A stretch of 32,109 bases of DNA from Propionibacteriaceae bacterium (GTDB taxonomy: Bacteria; Actinomycetota; Actinomycetes; Propionibacteriales; Propionibacteriaceae): the NCBI GenBank assembly GCA_030532825.1, contig JAUNKK010000029.1, positions 1-32,109 on the forward strand, given 5' to 3'. This document shows positions 1 to 9,167 of this stretch, one piece after another; within the stretch, counting starts at the first letter, position 1, and each line of letters starts with the position of its first letter. The notes beneath the pieces were generated by a model, which was not told the DNA's origin, searched no databases, and worked only from the letters and a program-made list of their open reading frames with translations. The position numbers and the translations under genes are program-made.

Positions 1-1051
1 CCAGCACTGGGAGCAGGTTCATGACCACCATGATATTCACGAGCCCCTGCACCAGGAACCAGGATGTGATGCCCGCCGCGGCTATGCGGTTGAACAGCTT
101 GTCAGATTTGAGCGCAATCTGGAAGCCACACCGAGCTAACAGCGCCAACAGGCCGATGACCAACAGCACCCCGAAAAGGCCAAGTTCCTCGCCGAGTACT
201 GCGAACACAAAGTCCGTGTGCGCGCCATCCTTCAACCCACCCCATTTCTGCTTGCTGGCCCCAAGCCCCAATCCCCACCAGCCGCCGCTGGCCAGCGCGT
301 AGAGCGCCGACATCGGCTGAGAAGACAGGTCGGTATTGGCCTGCGGGTTAACGAAGACAAGGAACCGCGCCATACGGTTCGGGGACCCCATCACCAGCAC
401 AACGACGACTGCGACGGCCGCCAGCAAGGCAGGGATCAGGACACGCAGCGGGGTTCCGACGAAGAACAACAGGATGAAGATCAGGGCGCCGAAGATCAAA
501 CCTGTACCAAGATCCCGTCCCGCGAGGATCAAAGCCAGCAGGACTAACGCGCCAGGGACAAATGGGAGCAGCAATTGGACCGGTTCGTGCAGCCGTCCGC
601 GCTTCTTGTGAAACAAGGCAGCGCCCCAGAGAATAAGGGCCAGCTTGGCGAACTCCGAGGGCTGAATGGTGAACAGTGTGCCGACCCGGATCCAGTTTCG
701 GTTCCCGTTGATGGTGAATCCCAGCGGGGTCTGCACCAGGATTAGCCCGAGCAGGGCAACTGCCCAGCCGATGTTGGCCAGCCTCATGAGGACCTCGGGA
801 CGTATCCGACTCAGCGGAACTACGAGGATCAGTCCGATCACGAGGAAGGCCAACTGCCGGATGACGTAGTAGTAGGGTGACTCCCCTTGGTCGAGTGCGA
901 TCACGGCCGAGGACGAAAGCACCATCATGGTCCCGATGGCGGTCAAGATCACCGTGGCGAAAATGACCAAATGATGATCAGCCATCGGTGACCGGGCCAA
1001 CGCCCGCACCACGGCACCTGGGGGGCGACCGGCGGGGGGCTCAGTTGCCAT
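1..1051 (-). CDS. ftsW: FtsW, septal peptidoglycan glycosyltransferase (3' end cut by window edge)
   Basis: SEDS-family polytopic membrane protein that polymerises lipid II at the division septum together with the FtsI transpeptidase. The 350 visible codons start at an ATG 9 bases after the murD stop; the only Shine-Dalgarno candidate is a weak AGG about 9 bases upstream. The N-terminus is short and cytoplasmic. It is followed by hydrophobic segments, the loop NGNRNWIRVG, the segment QPSEFAKLALILW and the typical SEDS stretch RMARFLVFVNPQ...SGGWWGLGLGASKQKW...AHTDFVFAVLGEELG. These are strong family signatures and favour FtsW over RodA given the position in the dcw cluster after murD. The reading frame is open to base 1, so the C-terminus lies outside. 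murG would be the expected next gene (inference). Confidence 0.95.
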   Translation of the reverse strand, partial: MATEPPAGRPPGAVVRALARSPMADHHLVIFATVILTAIGTMMVLSSSAVIALDQGESPYYYVIRQLAFLVIGLILVVPLSRIRPEVLMRLANIGWAVALLGLILVQTPLGFTINGNRNWIRVGTLFTIQPSEFAKLALILWGAALFHKKRGRLHEPVQLLLPFVPGALVLLALILAGRDLGTGLIFGALIFILLFFVGTPLRVLIPALLAAVAVVVVLVMGSPNRMARFLVFVNPQANTDLSSQPMSALYALASGGWWGLGLGASKQKWGGLKDGAHTDFVFAVLGEELGLFGVLLVIGLLALLARCGFQIALKSDKLFNRIAAAGITSWFLVQGLVNIMVVMNLLPVL

Positions 1052-1060
1052 GTGATCTGC

Positions 1061-2515
1061 CTAACTGCTGGGAGATGAGAGTCTCCTGACCGCTGCCTCG
1101 AAGCATTCGCCCCGTTCGTCATATCCGGAGAACATGTCGAGCGAGGCGCACCCGGGGCTCAGCAACACGGCATCCCCTGGAAGGGCGAATTGTGATGCCT
1201 GGGCGACGACCTCGTCCATCACCCCATGGTCGCGGTTATCCAGCACGATCACCGGCACATCAGGGGCGTGTCGTGCCAAAGCATCCGCGATCATGCGCCG
1301 ATCGATGCCGATCACGATGGCCGCCCGCATGCGGCCACGGTGCGCCGTGATCAGATCGTCGAAGCTCGTGCCTTTGGCCTGCCCGCCCGCCACCCAGACG
1401 AACGACGGAAAAGCCTGCATAGCCGAGTCGGCCGCGTGTGGGTTGGTGGCCTTCGAATCGTCGATCCAGCGCACCCCATCGATTTCAGCCACCTGAGCGA
1501 TGCGATGCCCGGCGAGCCTGAGATCCCGCAGCCCCTGGGCTACCGCTTGGGGAGATACCCCGAGGCTACGGACGAGCGCCGCGGCGGCACACGCATTGGC
1601 GACGTTGTGGGGGGCGTAGGGCTGCACATCGGCGACCTTCGCCAGTTCCAGGGCCGAGGTTTGCCGCTGCGGCACAAACGCTCGGTCCACGATCAGGTCG
1701 TCGACGACACCCACCATGGAGACCGCTGGAATCTCGGTGGTGAACCCGATGGCACGCGCCCCCTCCGTCACCTCGGCCTCGGTGACGAGACGCTCGGTCT
1801 CAGGCTCTGCGACGTTGTAGATGCAGGCGTGGGTGACCCGTTCGTAGATTCGCGCCTTGTCGGCAACGTAGCGCTCGTAGCCGCCCGGCCCGTTGTAGAA
1901 TTCCAAGTGGTCCTCGTGCAGGTTCAGCACCGCCGCTGAATGGAGCGCGACGGTGTGTACCCAATGCAGCTGAAAGCTCGACAACTCGACAGCCAGCACA
2001 TCGTAGGGCTCGTCGTCCAGCACCGCCTCGACGATGGGGCGGCCAATATTGCCGACAGCGCAGGCGCGCAGCCCAGCGGCGCGAAGCATGGATTCCACCA
2101 TCTGAGTAGTGGTGGTTTTGCCGTTCGTGCCGGTGATGCCAAGCCACGGGATCGCCCGGTCGGGCTGCTGCATTCGCCACGCCAGCTCGACTTCGCCCCA
2201 TACGGGGATTCCCCGGTCCAGCGCCTGCGTCAGCAGGGGGGCGTCGGGACGCCACCCAGGGGAGGTCACTACGAGGTCGGCGTCGTCGGGGAGGACGGCG
2301 GTGCTGCCGGGACCAAGGCGGCAGGTAGCCCCGAGTGTCTCCAGGATGGCGGCCTTGTCCGCGTGGCCCTCGGACTCGTCGAGCGCGGTCACCTGCGCCC
2401 CTAGGGTCAGCAAGCCGTCCGCCGCGGCATAACCGGAGACTCCCAGACCCGCGACAACGGCCCTGACCTGGCTCCAGTCGCTGAGTCGATTCGCCGTCCG
2501 CAGGAACTCCTTCAC
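1061..2515 (-). CDS. murD: MurD, UDP-N-acetylmuramoyl-L-alanine--D-glutamate ligase
   Basis: Cytoplasmic ATP-dependent ligase adding D-glutamate to UDP-MurNAc-L-Ala, the second amino-acid addition of peptidoglycan precursor synthesis. It has 484 codons from a GTG that overlaps the mraY stop by four bases (GTGA). Visible motifs are an N-terminal Rossmann-like [12 protein letters not shown] near residues 23-33, the Mur-ligase P-loop GTNGKTTT near 128-135, an [10 protein letters not shown] segment (the family usually has NLxPDHLDxH), and the MurD-type C-terminal motif [10 protein letters not shown]. The frame stays open upstream into mraY for about 148 more codons, but that part reads mraY out of frame and resembles nothing, so the GTG is preferred. 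Length and motif order are normal for MurD. It sits between mraY and ftsW. Confidence 0.96.
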   Translation of the reverse strand: MKEFLRTANRLSDWSQVRAVVAGLGVSGYAAADGLLTLGAQVTALDESEGHADKAAILETLGATCRLGPGSTAVLPDDADLVVTSPGWRPDAPLLTQALDRGIPVWGEVELAWRMQQPDRAIPWLGITGTNGKTTTTQMVESMLRAAGLRACAVGNIGRPIVEAVLDDEPYDVLAVELSSFQLHWVHTVALHSAAVLNLHEDHLEFYNGPGGYERYVADKARIYERVTHACIYNVAEPETERLVTEAEVTEGARAIGFTTEIPAVSMVGVVDDLIVDRAFVPQRQTSALELAKVADVQPYAPHNVANACAAAALVRSLGVSPQAVAQGLRDLRLAGHRIAQVAEIDGVRWIDDSKATNPHAADSAMQAFPSFVWVAGGQAKGTSFDDLITAHRGRMRAAIVIGIDRRMIADALARHAPDVPVIVLDNRDHGVMDEVVAQASQFALPGDAVLLSPGCASLDMFSGYDERGECFEAAVRRLSSPSS

Positions 2516-3582
2516 TGCCCGACCACCCATTCCGCGTAGAAGATCCCCACGCCTACAGCGACGCACAGGCCGCAGATAATCCAAAACCGAATCACCACCG
2601 TGATCTCCTGCCATCCAAGCAACTCGAAATGGTGGTGGATGGGGGACATCTTGAAGATTCGTTTGCCCTTGGTGAGCTTGAAGAAGCCGACCTGCAGGGC
2701 CACGGACCCTGCCTCCATCACGAACAGGAAGCCCATGATCACCAGCAGCAGTTCCGTGCGCGTCATGATTGACAGGCCCGCGAGCGCGGCACCGATCGCC
2801 ATCGATCCCGTGTCGCCCATGAAGATGCGGGCTGGCCGGGCATTCCACCACAGGAAGCCAAAGCAGGCCCCCGCCAAGGCGATGGCGACCACCGCGAGGT
2901 CGTACGGGTCGCGCACCTCGTAACACAGCGGCCCGATGCTTGAGGCGCGGCCGCACCACTGGTTGAACTGCCAGATGTTGACCAGCGCGAAGGCGGAAAA
3001 CACCAGGGTGGCGCTACCCGCCAGGAGCCCATCGAGACCGTCGGTGAGGTTCGTCGCGTTGGGCCATGCCATGAGCAGGAAGATGATCCACAGCACGGCT
3101 AGGAAGAACGGCAGGTGCAGCCAGGAAATGTCCCGCAGGAAGGAGACGAACTGTGACGCCGGACGGAGGCCGCGTTCGTCTGGGAAGCTCAAAGCCAGCA
3201 CCGCGAACGTGCCGCCAATCAGGAATTGGCCGATCAGTTTGCCGCGGGCTGTGAGACCAAGCGAGCGCTCTTTGGAGATCTTGGCCCAGTCGTCGAGGAA
3301 TCCCAGGAAGCCGAGTGCGGTCATCACGCCGACGAGCAGCAGCCCGGAAACTGTCACGGGCACCCACAGAATCAGGTGCGCCAACAGGTAGGCGAGCACT
3401 ACGGCCGCGACGATCACGACGCCACCCATGGTGGGGGTGCCGCGCTTGATGAGATGCTCCTGGGGACCGTCGTCACGGATGAACTGGCCGTATTGGCGCT
3501 TGGTGAGGAACTTGATGAACTGGGGCGTGACCAGCAAGCTGATCACTAGGGATATCGCCCCTGCGGCCAGGATGGTCTTCAC
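2512..3582 (-). CDS. mraY: MraY, phospho-N-acetylmuramoyl-pentapeptide transferase
   Basis: Integral membrane enzyme that transfers phospho-MurNAc-pentapeptide from UDP to undecaprenyl phosphate, making lipid I. The protein has 356 residues, the usual length, and about ten hydrophobic segments. Catalytic and substrate motifs are present: the Asp pair in FLDDWAKI (residues 97-98) followed by [24 protein letters not shown] (175-186), FMGDTGS (Asp257), and the [11 protein letters not shown] loop with three His at 316-318. The GTG start overlaps the murF stop (GTGA) and has a strong AAAGGAG Shine-Dalgarno about 8 bases upstream. Its own stop overlaps murD. The order murF-mraY-murD is the standard dcw order. 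Confidence 0.98.
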   Translation of the reverse strand: MKTILAAGAISLVISLLVTPQFIKFLTKRQYGQFIRDDGPQEHLIKRGTPTMGGVVIVAAVVLAYLLAHLILWVPVTVSGLLLVGVMTALGFLGFLDDWAKISKERSLGLTARGKLIGQFLIGGTFAVLALSFPDERGLRPASQFVSFLRDISWLHLPFFLAVLWIIFLLMAWPNATNLTDGLDGLLAGSATLVFSAFALVNIWQFNQWCGRASSIGPLCYEVRDPYDLAVVAIALAGACFGFLWWNARPARIFMGDTGSMAIGAALAGLSIMTRTELLLVIMGFLFVMEAGSVALQVGFFKLTKGKRIFKMSPIHHHFELLGWQEITVVIRFWIICGLCVAVGVGIFYAEWVVGQ

Positions 3583-5012
3583 TGAGGCTCTCCTTTCGAC
3601 CGGTCCGCGACGGCCTCCGCGACTAGCTCCAGTCCGATGCCCCGGGAGCCCTTGACAAGTAGCACGTCCCCGGGGTCGAGTTCGATTGTGGCGGCCTCCT
3701 CGCGAGTGGCGCTGCGCGCAGCGACCCCGGTCTGCGCGGCGGCTGCCACGACGGTCGCGGCGTATTCCCCGACCGCGACCACCTCGTCGATTCCCAACTG
3801 CCCGGCCAGGGCGCCAAGCTCCGCATGTCGTTGTCTGGCTTCCGGTCCGAGCTCCAGCATGTCCCCCACCACGGCGATGGCCCGCGCTTGGCTGTGGGCA
3901 TCGTGTTGGGCCTGACGCATATGTGCCAGGGTGTGCAGCGCCGCCGCCATCGAATCCGGATTCGCGTTATAGGCGTCGTTGATGATGACCCGGTCCTGTG
4001 TGCCCTGGACCAGTTCCATGCGCCAACTGGAGCGGGGCTGCGCAGCCGACAGTGCAGTGGCGACCTCAGCAGGGTCTAGGCCGACCGTCAGGGCCGCCGT
4101 AGCCGCGGCCAGGGCGTTGGACACCTGGTGCCGCCCGATGGCCTGGAGCCTCACGGGATGGGTTTCGACGGTCACGCCGCGGGTGATCTGCAGCGTGAAG
4201 GCGTGCTGAGCCAGCGCATTGCCACTCACCTCAATGGCCCTGACATGGAGATCCCCCGGGGGGAACTCGCCCTCGCCGAACCAGGCGACGCGGGCTGCCG
4301 TCGCCTGACGCATCTCCCGACAGGCCGGGTCGTCGCCGTTGAGGACAGCCCACCCGTCCGGTGCCAGGTCGGCGACGATCTCGGCCTTCGCAGCGGCGAT
4401 CTGCGAGACGCCACCAAACTCCCCGACGTGAGCTACGCCCACGTTCAGCACCACCCCGACATCCAAACCGACCAGCGACGTTAGCCAGGCGATGTGCCCT
4501 TTGCCGCGCGATCCCATTTCGCTCACGAGGAAACGGGTCCCGTCTGAGACACGGCAGGCGGTGATGGGCACGCCGATCTCGTTGTTTTGGCTGCCGAGCG
4601 GGGCAACAGTTTCCCCCAACTGCTCCAGTATCTGCGCCAGCAGATCTTTCGTTGTGGTCTTCCCGGAGGACCCGGTGATCCCGAGGCTCAGTAGGCCGTT
4701 GGCGCGCGCCTCCCGCACCACGCCACGCGCCAAGTAAGACAGACCCGCCACCGTGTCGGCGACCAGCAGGTGTGGAATTCCCGCCTCGGTGACATAGTTC
4801 CCTAGTACGGCCGCAGCGCCCTGCTCCGCCGCGGCGACCGCGAATGCGTGCCCGTCGACGCGCTGCCCGGGAATAGCCGCAAACAGACAGCCTGCCGTGG
4901 CCGACCGGTTGTCCAACACCACGTCGGGCCCCACCACTTGGTCGTCTCCGACGAGTTCGACCGCCGCGGGTTGCATGAGGTCAACGAGGTCGCTGAGCCG
5001 CCTGGCCCTCAT
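3579..5012 (-). CDS. murF: MurF, UDP-MurNAc-tripeptide D-alanyl-D-alanine ligase
   Basis: Cytoplasmic ligase that adds the D-Ala-D-Ala dipeptide to the UDP-MurNAc-tripeptide and so completes the pentapeptide. It has 477 residues, a typical length. The P-loop reads GSSGKTTTK (about 114-122); MurF enzymes usually have this GS(S)GKT form rather than the GTNGKT of MurD and MurE. Further signatures are SQNNEIGVPIT shortly after, and NDAYNANPDSM in the C-terminal half, the MurF hallmark. The ATG overlaps the murE stop by four bases (ATGA), with GGAAGGA and GAGGA purine stretches just upstream. The C-terminus overlaps the mraY start. Nothing looks damaged. Confidence 0.97.
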   Translation of the reverse strand: MRARRLSDLVDLMQPAAVELVGDDQVVGPDVVLDNRSATAGCLFAAIPGQRVDGHAFAVAAAEQGAAAVLGNYVTEAGIPHLLVADTVAGLSYLARGVVREARANGLLSLGITGSSGKTTTKDLLAQILEQLGETVAPLGSQNNEIGVPITACRVSDGTRFLVSEMGSRGKGHIAWLTSLVGLDVGVVLNVGVAHVGEFGGVSQIAAAKAEIVADLAPDGWAVLNGDDPACREMRQATAARVAWFGEGEFPPGDLHVRAIEVSGNALAQHAFTLQITRGVTVETHPVRLQAIGRHQVSNALAAATAALTVGLDPAEVATALSAAQPRSSWRMELVQGTQDRVIINDAYNANPDSMAAALHTLAHMRQAQHDAHSQARAIAVVGDMLELGPEARQRHAELGALAGQLGIDEVVAVGEYAATVVAAAAQTGVAARSATREEAATIELDPGDVLLVKGSRGIGLELVAEAVADRSKGEPQ

Positions 5013-6526
5013 TCCTCACATCCTTCCTTCTGACGCCACGCAGCCCGGGCTACCACGGCGTCGTCGAAGGCCACCACGCGGTCACCGATTTGCTGACCCT
5101 GCTCATGGCCTTTGCCGAGAATCGCAACCACACTATCGCGCTTACCTTTGGCCAATGCCAAAGCGATTGCGTGACTTCTGTCCGCGGATTCGATGACTTT
5201 TGCCCGATATCCGCGGCTTCCCGCCAGAACAGCAGCCCTGATCTGAGCTGGATCCTCAGTACGCGGATTATCGTCGGTAATGATCAGCACATCGCTCAAT
5301 TCCGCAGCAGCCCGGCCCATCAGGGGGCGTTTGGCCGCATCCCGGTCGCCGCCGCAACCAACAACGGTGATGACCTCGGGGAAGCCCTGCAGTGCCCCCA
5401 AAGTCGCCGCGACGGCTTGGGGCGTGTGCGCAAAATCGACGATCACGGTGGGGGCCTCCTCGGGCAGGTCGAGCACCTGCATCCGCCCAGGCACCTGCGC
5501 AGCACGCAGCCCAGACAACGCCACCGCGGCGGGAACACCGGCTAGCTCCAGCATTGCCAGGGCAACAGCAGCATCGACCATGTTGTGCCAGCCGGGCAGC
5601 CCAAGTTCCAGCACCACCGGGCCCTGCGGAGTATCGAGCCGGGCCCTGCCACCCAAAGGCGCCACCGCCTCGTAGCCGGATAGCCGGTAGTCGGCCTCGG
5701 GACGGGTCCCGACGGTGACGCAGGGCAAACCCGCCTGCCCGGCGCGCCGGGCCACTTCCCGGCCGTGCTCATCGTCGGTCCACGCAACGGCCGCCCGCGT
5801 GTGTTCGGGCGTGAAAAGAGATGCCTTCGCCTCGAAATAGTCCTCCAGGCTGGGGTGGAAGTCGAGGTGATCCCGACCGAGGTTGAGGAAAGCTGCCACC
5901 TCGAACTGCGCCGCTTCAACTCGCGCTAGGGCCATGGCGTGGCTGGAGACCTCGATGGCCACAGCGTCGACGCTCCGCTGCCGCATGACGGCAAGCAGGG
6001 CGTGGAGGTCGGGGGAATCGGGGGTAGTGACAGTGCTGCGTCCGGAGATAAGGGGTGCGCCTGCAATGCGGAAACCCAGCGTCCCGATGGTTCCAACCTG
6101 ATGGCCGGCCGCCGTGAGGGCTGCTTCCAGCAACGCCACCGTCGTCGTCTTTCCATTGGTGCCGGTCACCCCAAACAACGAGAGCTGACGGGCGGGTCGG
6201 CCGAAAACCCTGGCGCTGACCTCAGCCATGACGGGGCGCAGTGCTTCGGTGACCAACAGCGGCACCGCCACCGCGCCCACCAGTTCCGCGCCCGCCGGGT
6301 CGGTCAGGATGGCCGCGGCGCCCTGAGCGATGGCTTGCGAAGCGAACTGGGCGCCGTGGAAACGCTCGCCTGGCAACGCAACGTAGAGTTCGCCGGGCTG
6401 CACTTCTCGGGAGTCGTGTCGGACGCCTTGGACCCGGGCCAGGCCCGGATCACCAGCGACGGCGAGTCCCGCCGTCACCTCCGCGAGGCTGATGGCAGTT
6501 GTGTGGTCTGGCCGGATCGCAGTCAT
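5009..6526 (-). CDS. murE: MurE, UDP-MurNAc-L-Ala-D-Glu diaminopimelate ligase
   Basis: Cytoplasmic ligase that adds the third amino acid of the stem peptide. It has 505 residues. The P-loop GTNGKTTT lies at about 122-129; FEAKASLF near residue 234 contains the lysine that is carbamylated in this family; NLGRDHLDFH precedes it. The substrate-selecting loop reads DNPRTEDP (about 419-426), the form found in diaminopimelate-adding enzymes, where the Arg contacts the extra carboxylate; lysine-adding enzymes differ here. The terminal GKGHEQGQQ motif is present. So the peptidoglycan is very probably of DAP type; the sequence cannot separate meso- from LL-DAP. The ATG overlaps the ftsI stop (ATGA) and the stop overlaps murF. 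Confidence 0.97.
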   Translation of the reverse strand: MTAIRPDHTTAISLAEVTAGLAVAGDPGLARVQGVRHDSREVQPGELYVALPGERFHGAQFASQAIAQGAAAILTDPAGAELVGAVAVPLLVTEALRPVMAEVSARVFGRPARQLSLFGVTGTNGKTTTVALLEAALTAAGHQVGTIGTLGFRIAGAPLISGRSTVTTPDSPDLHALLAVMRQRSVDAVAIEVSSHAMALARVEAAQFEVAAFLNLGRDHLDFHPSLEDYFEAKASLFTPEHTRAAVAWTDDEHGREVARRAGQAGLPCVTVGTRPEADYRLSGYEAVAPLGGRARLDTPQGPVVLELGLPGWHNMVDAAVALAMLELAGVPAAVALSGLRAAQVPGRMQVLDLPEEAPTVIVDFAHTPQAVAATLGALQGFPEVITVVGCGGDRDAAKRPLMGRAAAELSDVLIITDDNPRTEDPAQIRAAVLAGSRGYRAKVIESADRSHAIALALAKGKRDSVVAILGKGHEQGQQIGDRVVAFDDAVVARAAWRQKEGCEE

Positions 6527-8541
6527 TCCCAGGTCGTCGGTTTCTCGGGGGCAGGTGTGGTGGACGGCAGAACGTTATACCGCGGGAGAGCCATCTGAAG
6601 CACGTTGTTTACCACGGGCAACGCGAGTTGGCTGCCTAGATTACCGTTCGTGGGCTGGTCCAGGACGACGTAGACCAGCAGCTGCGGGTCCTCGGCGGGG
6701 GCGACGCCCACGAAGGACGCCGTGTAGCCGTTGTAGCACTTGCACTCCGCATCGTAACGCTGCGCGGTACCGGACTTTCCGGCCGTTCGGTACCCGGGAA
6801 TCGCCCGGTCCTCATCCACACCCGTGATGACCGCCTCCATCATGTCTCGCACCATGGCCGAGGACTCGGGTGAGATGACCTGACGCGAGGTGGGGGGCGC
6901 CAGCGAGACGGGGGTGCCATCAGCCGTCGTCGCCGACTTGATGATGCTCGGCTGGTGGTAAGTGCCGCCATTGACCGCCGCGCTGATGGCTGCCGCCATC
7001 TGCACCGTGGAGACCGACAACCCCTGGCCGAAGGAGATCTGGTCTCGCGTGTAGTCGGCCATGTCGGGGCTCGGTAGGGAACCCGTGGACTCCGCCGGCA
7101 ACCCGGACTGCGGAGCGGAGCCGAGGCCGAACGCCGTCAGGTAGTTGTGGAGCGTCTGTTTATCGATCTGCCGGGCCAGCTGAATGGTGCCGATGTTCGA
7201 CGACTGCGCAACCACTCCCCTAGCTGTCAGCTTGATGGTGCCATGCTCGAAGGAGTCCGTGACATACCCTCCGCCCGAAGCAATCCGGGAGGGAACCTCC
7301 AGCTGGGTATCCGGCGTCGCGAGCCCAGCATCTGTCAGGGCGGCCATCGTCAATACTTTCTGGGTTGAGCCCGGCTCAAACGCTTCGGTGACCGTGCGGT
7401 TCCCAAGGTCTCCCGGGTCCGCTGCCCCCGGGTCGCTGGAATCGAAGGAAGGCAGCGTAGCCAAGGCAAGGATCTCCCCGTTTTTCGGGTTCATCACCAG
7501 GATGCTGCCGGTTTTTGCCCCCGACTTGGTCATCCCGTCCGCCAGCGCCTGCTGAGCGACCCACTGCAGGTCGGTGTCTAGTGTCAGCACGTAGTTAGTG
7601 CCATCGACGGGTGGCTCCAAGACATTGGTCCCCAGGGGGATACGGCCATAGGTGGACCGATCGTAGATTTCAGACCCCGGGGTCCCGGCTAGTTCAGCGT
7701 TCAGCAGACCCTCCAGGCCCGCCACCCCGACTCCCTCGCCGTTGACGAAGCCCACCACATTGCTGGCGAGCGTCCGATTGGGATAGCTACGCAGTGGGTC
7801 CTGCTGGGCGAACAGCCCGTACCAGCGCCGCTTGCCGTCGCCGTCCATGCCAGCCCGCATGTCGTTGTCGATGGCGGTCCAGGTGGAGGCCGGCACGTGT
7901 CTCGCAATCTCCTCGTACTGGGAGTTCTCGCGCAGCAGGATCTCAAGGTATTTGTTCTCCGAGCCACCGAGGTGTTTCGCGAGGATTTTAGCGACGGCCT
8001 GCGGGGCAGCTGCGGCGGCTTCCTGCTCCGTGGATGTCATGGGCCGTCGCTTGTCCGCACCATTGGTTTGCACCATGTCGGGATCTGCCGTCAGGTGCAT
8101 GGCGGGTTCTGTCGCGGCCAGCACGACCCCGTTCCGGTCCGCGATGCTCCCGCGATTAGGCAGTAGCTCGCGGGTGTTCTGCATCTTGGCTGCGGCCTCA
8201 GCCGCGATGGCCCTGGCGTCGATGGCCTGAAGTTGCACCGCCCGCCCCAAACACACCAGCACGAATACGAGCAGTGCCATCATGAACGCCCGGATACGCA
8301 GGCTGGAACGTCCGATCGGCAGCCGCCACGCCTTCCGGTACCGACGAGTGCGGGGCCGCTTCGACGCGGGGCGCCTGGAGGATGCGGCTGATCGTACGCT
8401 CTCGGTCGGCCGGGAGGCAGCGGCTGGGCGGCGTTTCGCGGACGAAGCCACGGGGCGCCTTGATGACGATGGGGGACGCTTCGCCCCGCCCCGCCCCGCG
8501 GGGTGGGGCGAGCCCCCACTGCGCCTGCCTGACGGACTCAT
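6523..8541 (-). CDS. ftsI: FtsI/PbpB-type class B penicillin-binding protein (septal transpeptidase)
   Basis: Septal peptidoglycan cross-linking transpeptidase, partner of FtsW. It has 672 residues. Residues 1-82 form a cytoplasmic tail very rich in Arg, Lys, Ser and Pro. One membrane segment follows at about 84-103, then the class B dimerisation region (RGSIADRNGVVLA near 130-142) and the transpeptidase domain. All three penicilloyl-serine motifs are present: STQK (catalytic Ser392, Lys395), SSN (447-449) and KSGT (589-592). The KSGT motif is followed by a Cys-Lys-Cys at 600-602. A Pro/Thr-rich stub ends the protein. The ATG overlaps the preceding stop (ATGA) with GGGGAAGG directly against it, so initiation probably depends on coupling. 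A later start would remove part of the basic tail. Confidence 0.95.
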   Translation of the reverse strand: MSPSGRRSGGSPHPAGRGGAKRPPSSSRRPVASSAKRRPAAASRPTESVRSAASSRRPASKRPRTRRYRKAWRLPIGRSSLRIRAFMMALLVFVLVCLGRAVQLQAIDARAIAAEAAAKMQNTRELLPNRGSIADRNGVVLAATEPAMHLTADPDMVQTNGADKRRPMTSTEQEAAAAAPQAVAKILAKHLGGSENKYLEILLRENSQYEEIARHVPASTWTAIDNDMRAGMDGDGKRRWYGLFAQQDPLRSYPNRTLASNVVGFVNGEGVGVAGLEGLLNAELAGTPGSEIYDRSTYGRIPLGTNVLEPPVDGTNYVLTLDTDLQWVAQQALADGMTKSGAKTGSILVMNPKNGEILALATLPSFDSSDPGAADPGDLGNRTVTEAFEPGSTQKVLTMAALTDAGLATPDTQLEVPSRIASGGGYVTDSFEHGTIKLTARGVVAQSSNIGTIQLARQIDKQTLHNYLTAFGLGSAPQSGLPAESTGSLPSPDMADYTRDQISFGQGLSVSTVQMAAAISAAVNGGTYHQPSIIKSATTADGTPVSLAPPTSRQVISPESSAMVRDMMEAVITGVDEDRAIPGYRTAGKSGTAQRYDAECKCYNGYTASFVGVAPAEDPQLLVYVVLDQPTNGNLGSQLALPVVNNVLQMALPRYNVLPSTTPAPEKPTTWE

Positions 8542-9167
8542 CCTTCCCCGTTCTCCGTGGTGTCAACGCTGGTCTGCGCTGCTGGATCGGCCGACGGCTC
8601 CTGGCTGGGTGCCGACTCACTGGGGGTGGATTCCTCCGTGGTCTCGGGCTCAGCGGAGTTTTCCACCGCCGACGTTTCCTCCGCGGGTTCGCTGGGCGTC
8701 GTTTCGGCGGAAGTGGTTGGCGCCTCGGTGGTCTCGTCTGCTGGGTTTCGGCCCGTGAGGAAGGGGGCCTCGTCCCCAGAAACGGGCTGGGGTTCACCCA
8801 GGATGCTTCCGGTCGGCAGATCCACGAAGGCCGGGTATGGGTTCGGTACCATCCCCAGTTCCGCGGCGCGCAGGGCCAAGGACCCGCTGCTGGAGACCTC
8901 CTGTAGCTCGGTGACTAGGGCCGCCTGCTCATAGGACAAGGTCTCGGCCTCCTTGCGCAACGCCGTGAGTTCTCGCGATTGGGCGCCCACTTGCGTGGTG
9001 ACGATCATCACCACCGCCATACCCACCACGACGAGTGCCGCCAGGATCGCCAGGAACCCGACTGTCGACACGGTGGTGGGGGCCACCGCCACGATGCGCA
9101 GTCTCGGGCGCTGCTGTGGGGCTGGGCGCGTCGATACGGGCTCAACTTCAGCCGGGAGTGCGCTCAC
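8538..9167 (-). CDS. ftsL: FtsL-like septum formation initiator protein
   Basis: Small bitopic division protein in the position of ftsL, between rsmH and ftsI. FtsL-type proteins link FtsB/FtsQ to FtsW-FtsI and help activate septal synthesis. The 209 residues comprise a short cytoplasmic part, one membrane segment (about 32-56), a heptad-like stretch (62-92) and an [18 protein letters not shown] segment (101-118) that is common in actinobacterial proteins of this slot. Then comes an extracytoplasmic tail of about 70 residues (141-209) made almost only of Glu, Thr, Ser, Pro and Ala. The GTG start overlaps the rsmH stop (GTGA), with AAGGAGG five bases upstream. FtsL sequences diverge greatly, so the name rests on position and architecture. 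Confidence 0.82.
   Translation of the reverse strand: MSALPAEVEPVSTRPAPQQRPRLRIVAVAPTTVSTVGFLAILAALVVVGMAVVMIVTTQVGAQSRELTALRKEAETLSYEQAALVTELQEVSSSGSLALRAAELGMVPNPYPAFVDLPTGSILGEPQPVSGDEAPFLTGRNPADETTEAPTTSAETTPSEPAEETSAVENSAEPETTEESTPSESAPSQEPSADPAAQTSVDTTENGEG

Noticed and set aside
1226-1939. 237-codon plus-strand reading frame opposite murD
   Set aside because: Antisense to murD, Arg/His/Gly-rich, no family resemblance.
2516-2959. Upstream extension of the murD reading frame (148 extra codons)
   Set aside because: It reads the mraY gene out of frame, shows no family similarity, and the GTG at 2515 gives a normal MurD N-terminus.
5939-6598. 219-codon plus-strand reading frame opposite murE
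   Set aside because: Antisense to the MurE P-loop region and extending into ftsI; a codon-bias artefact.
8198-8797. 199-codon minus-strand reading frame across the ftsL-ftsI junction
   Set aside because: Same strand but out of frame with two confident genes; Pro/Arg-rich without a domain.
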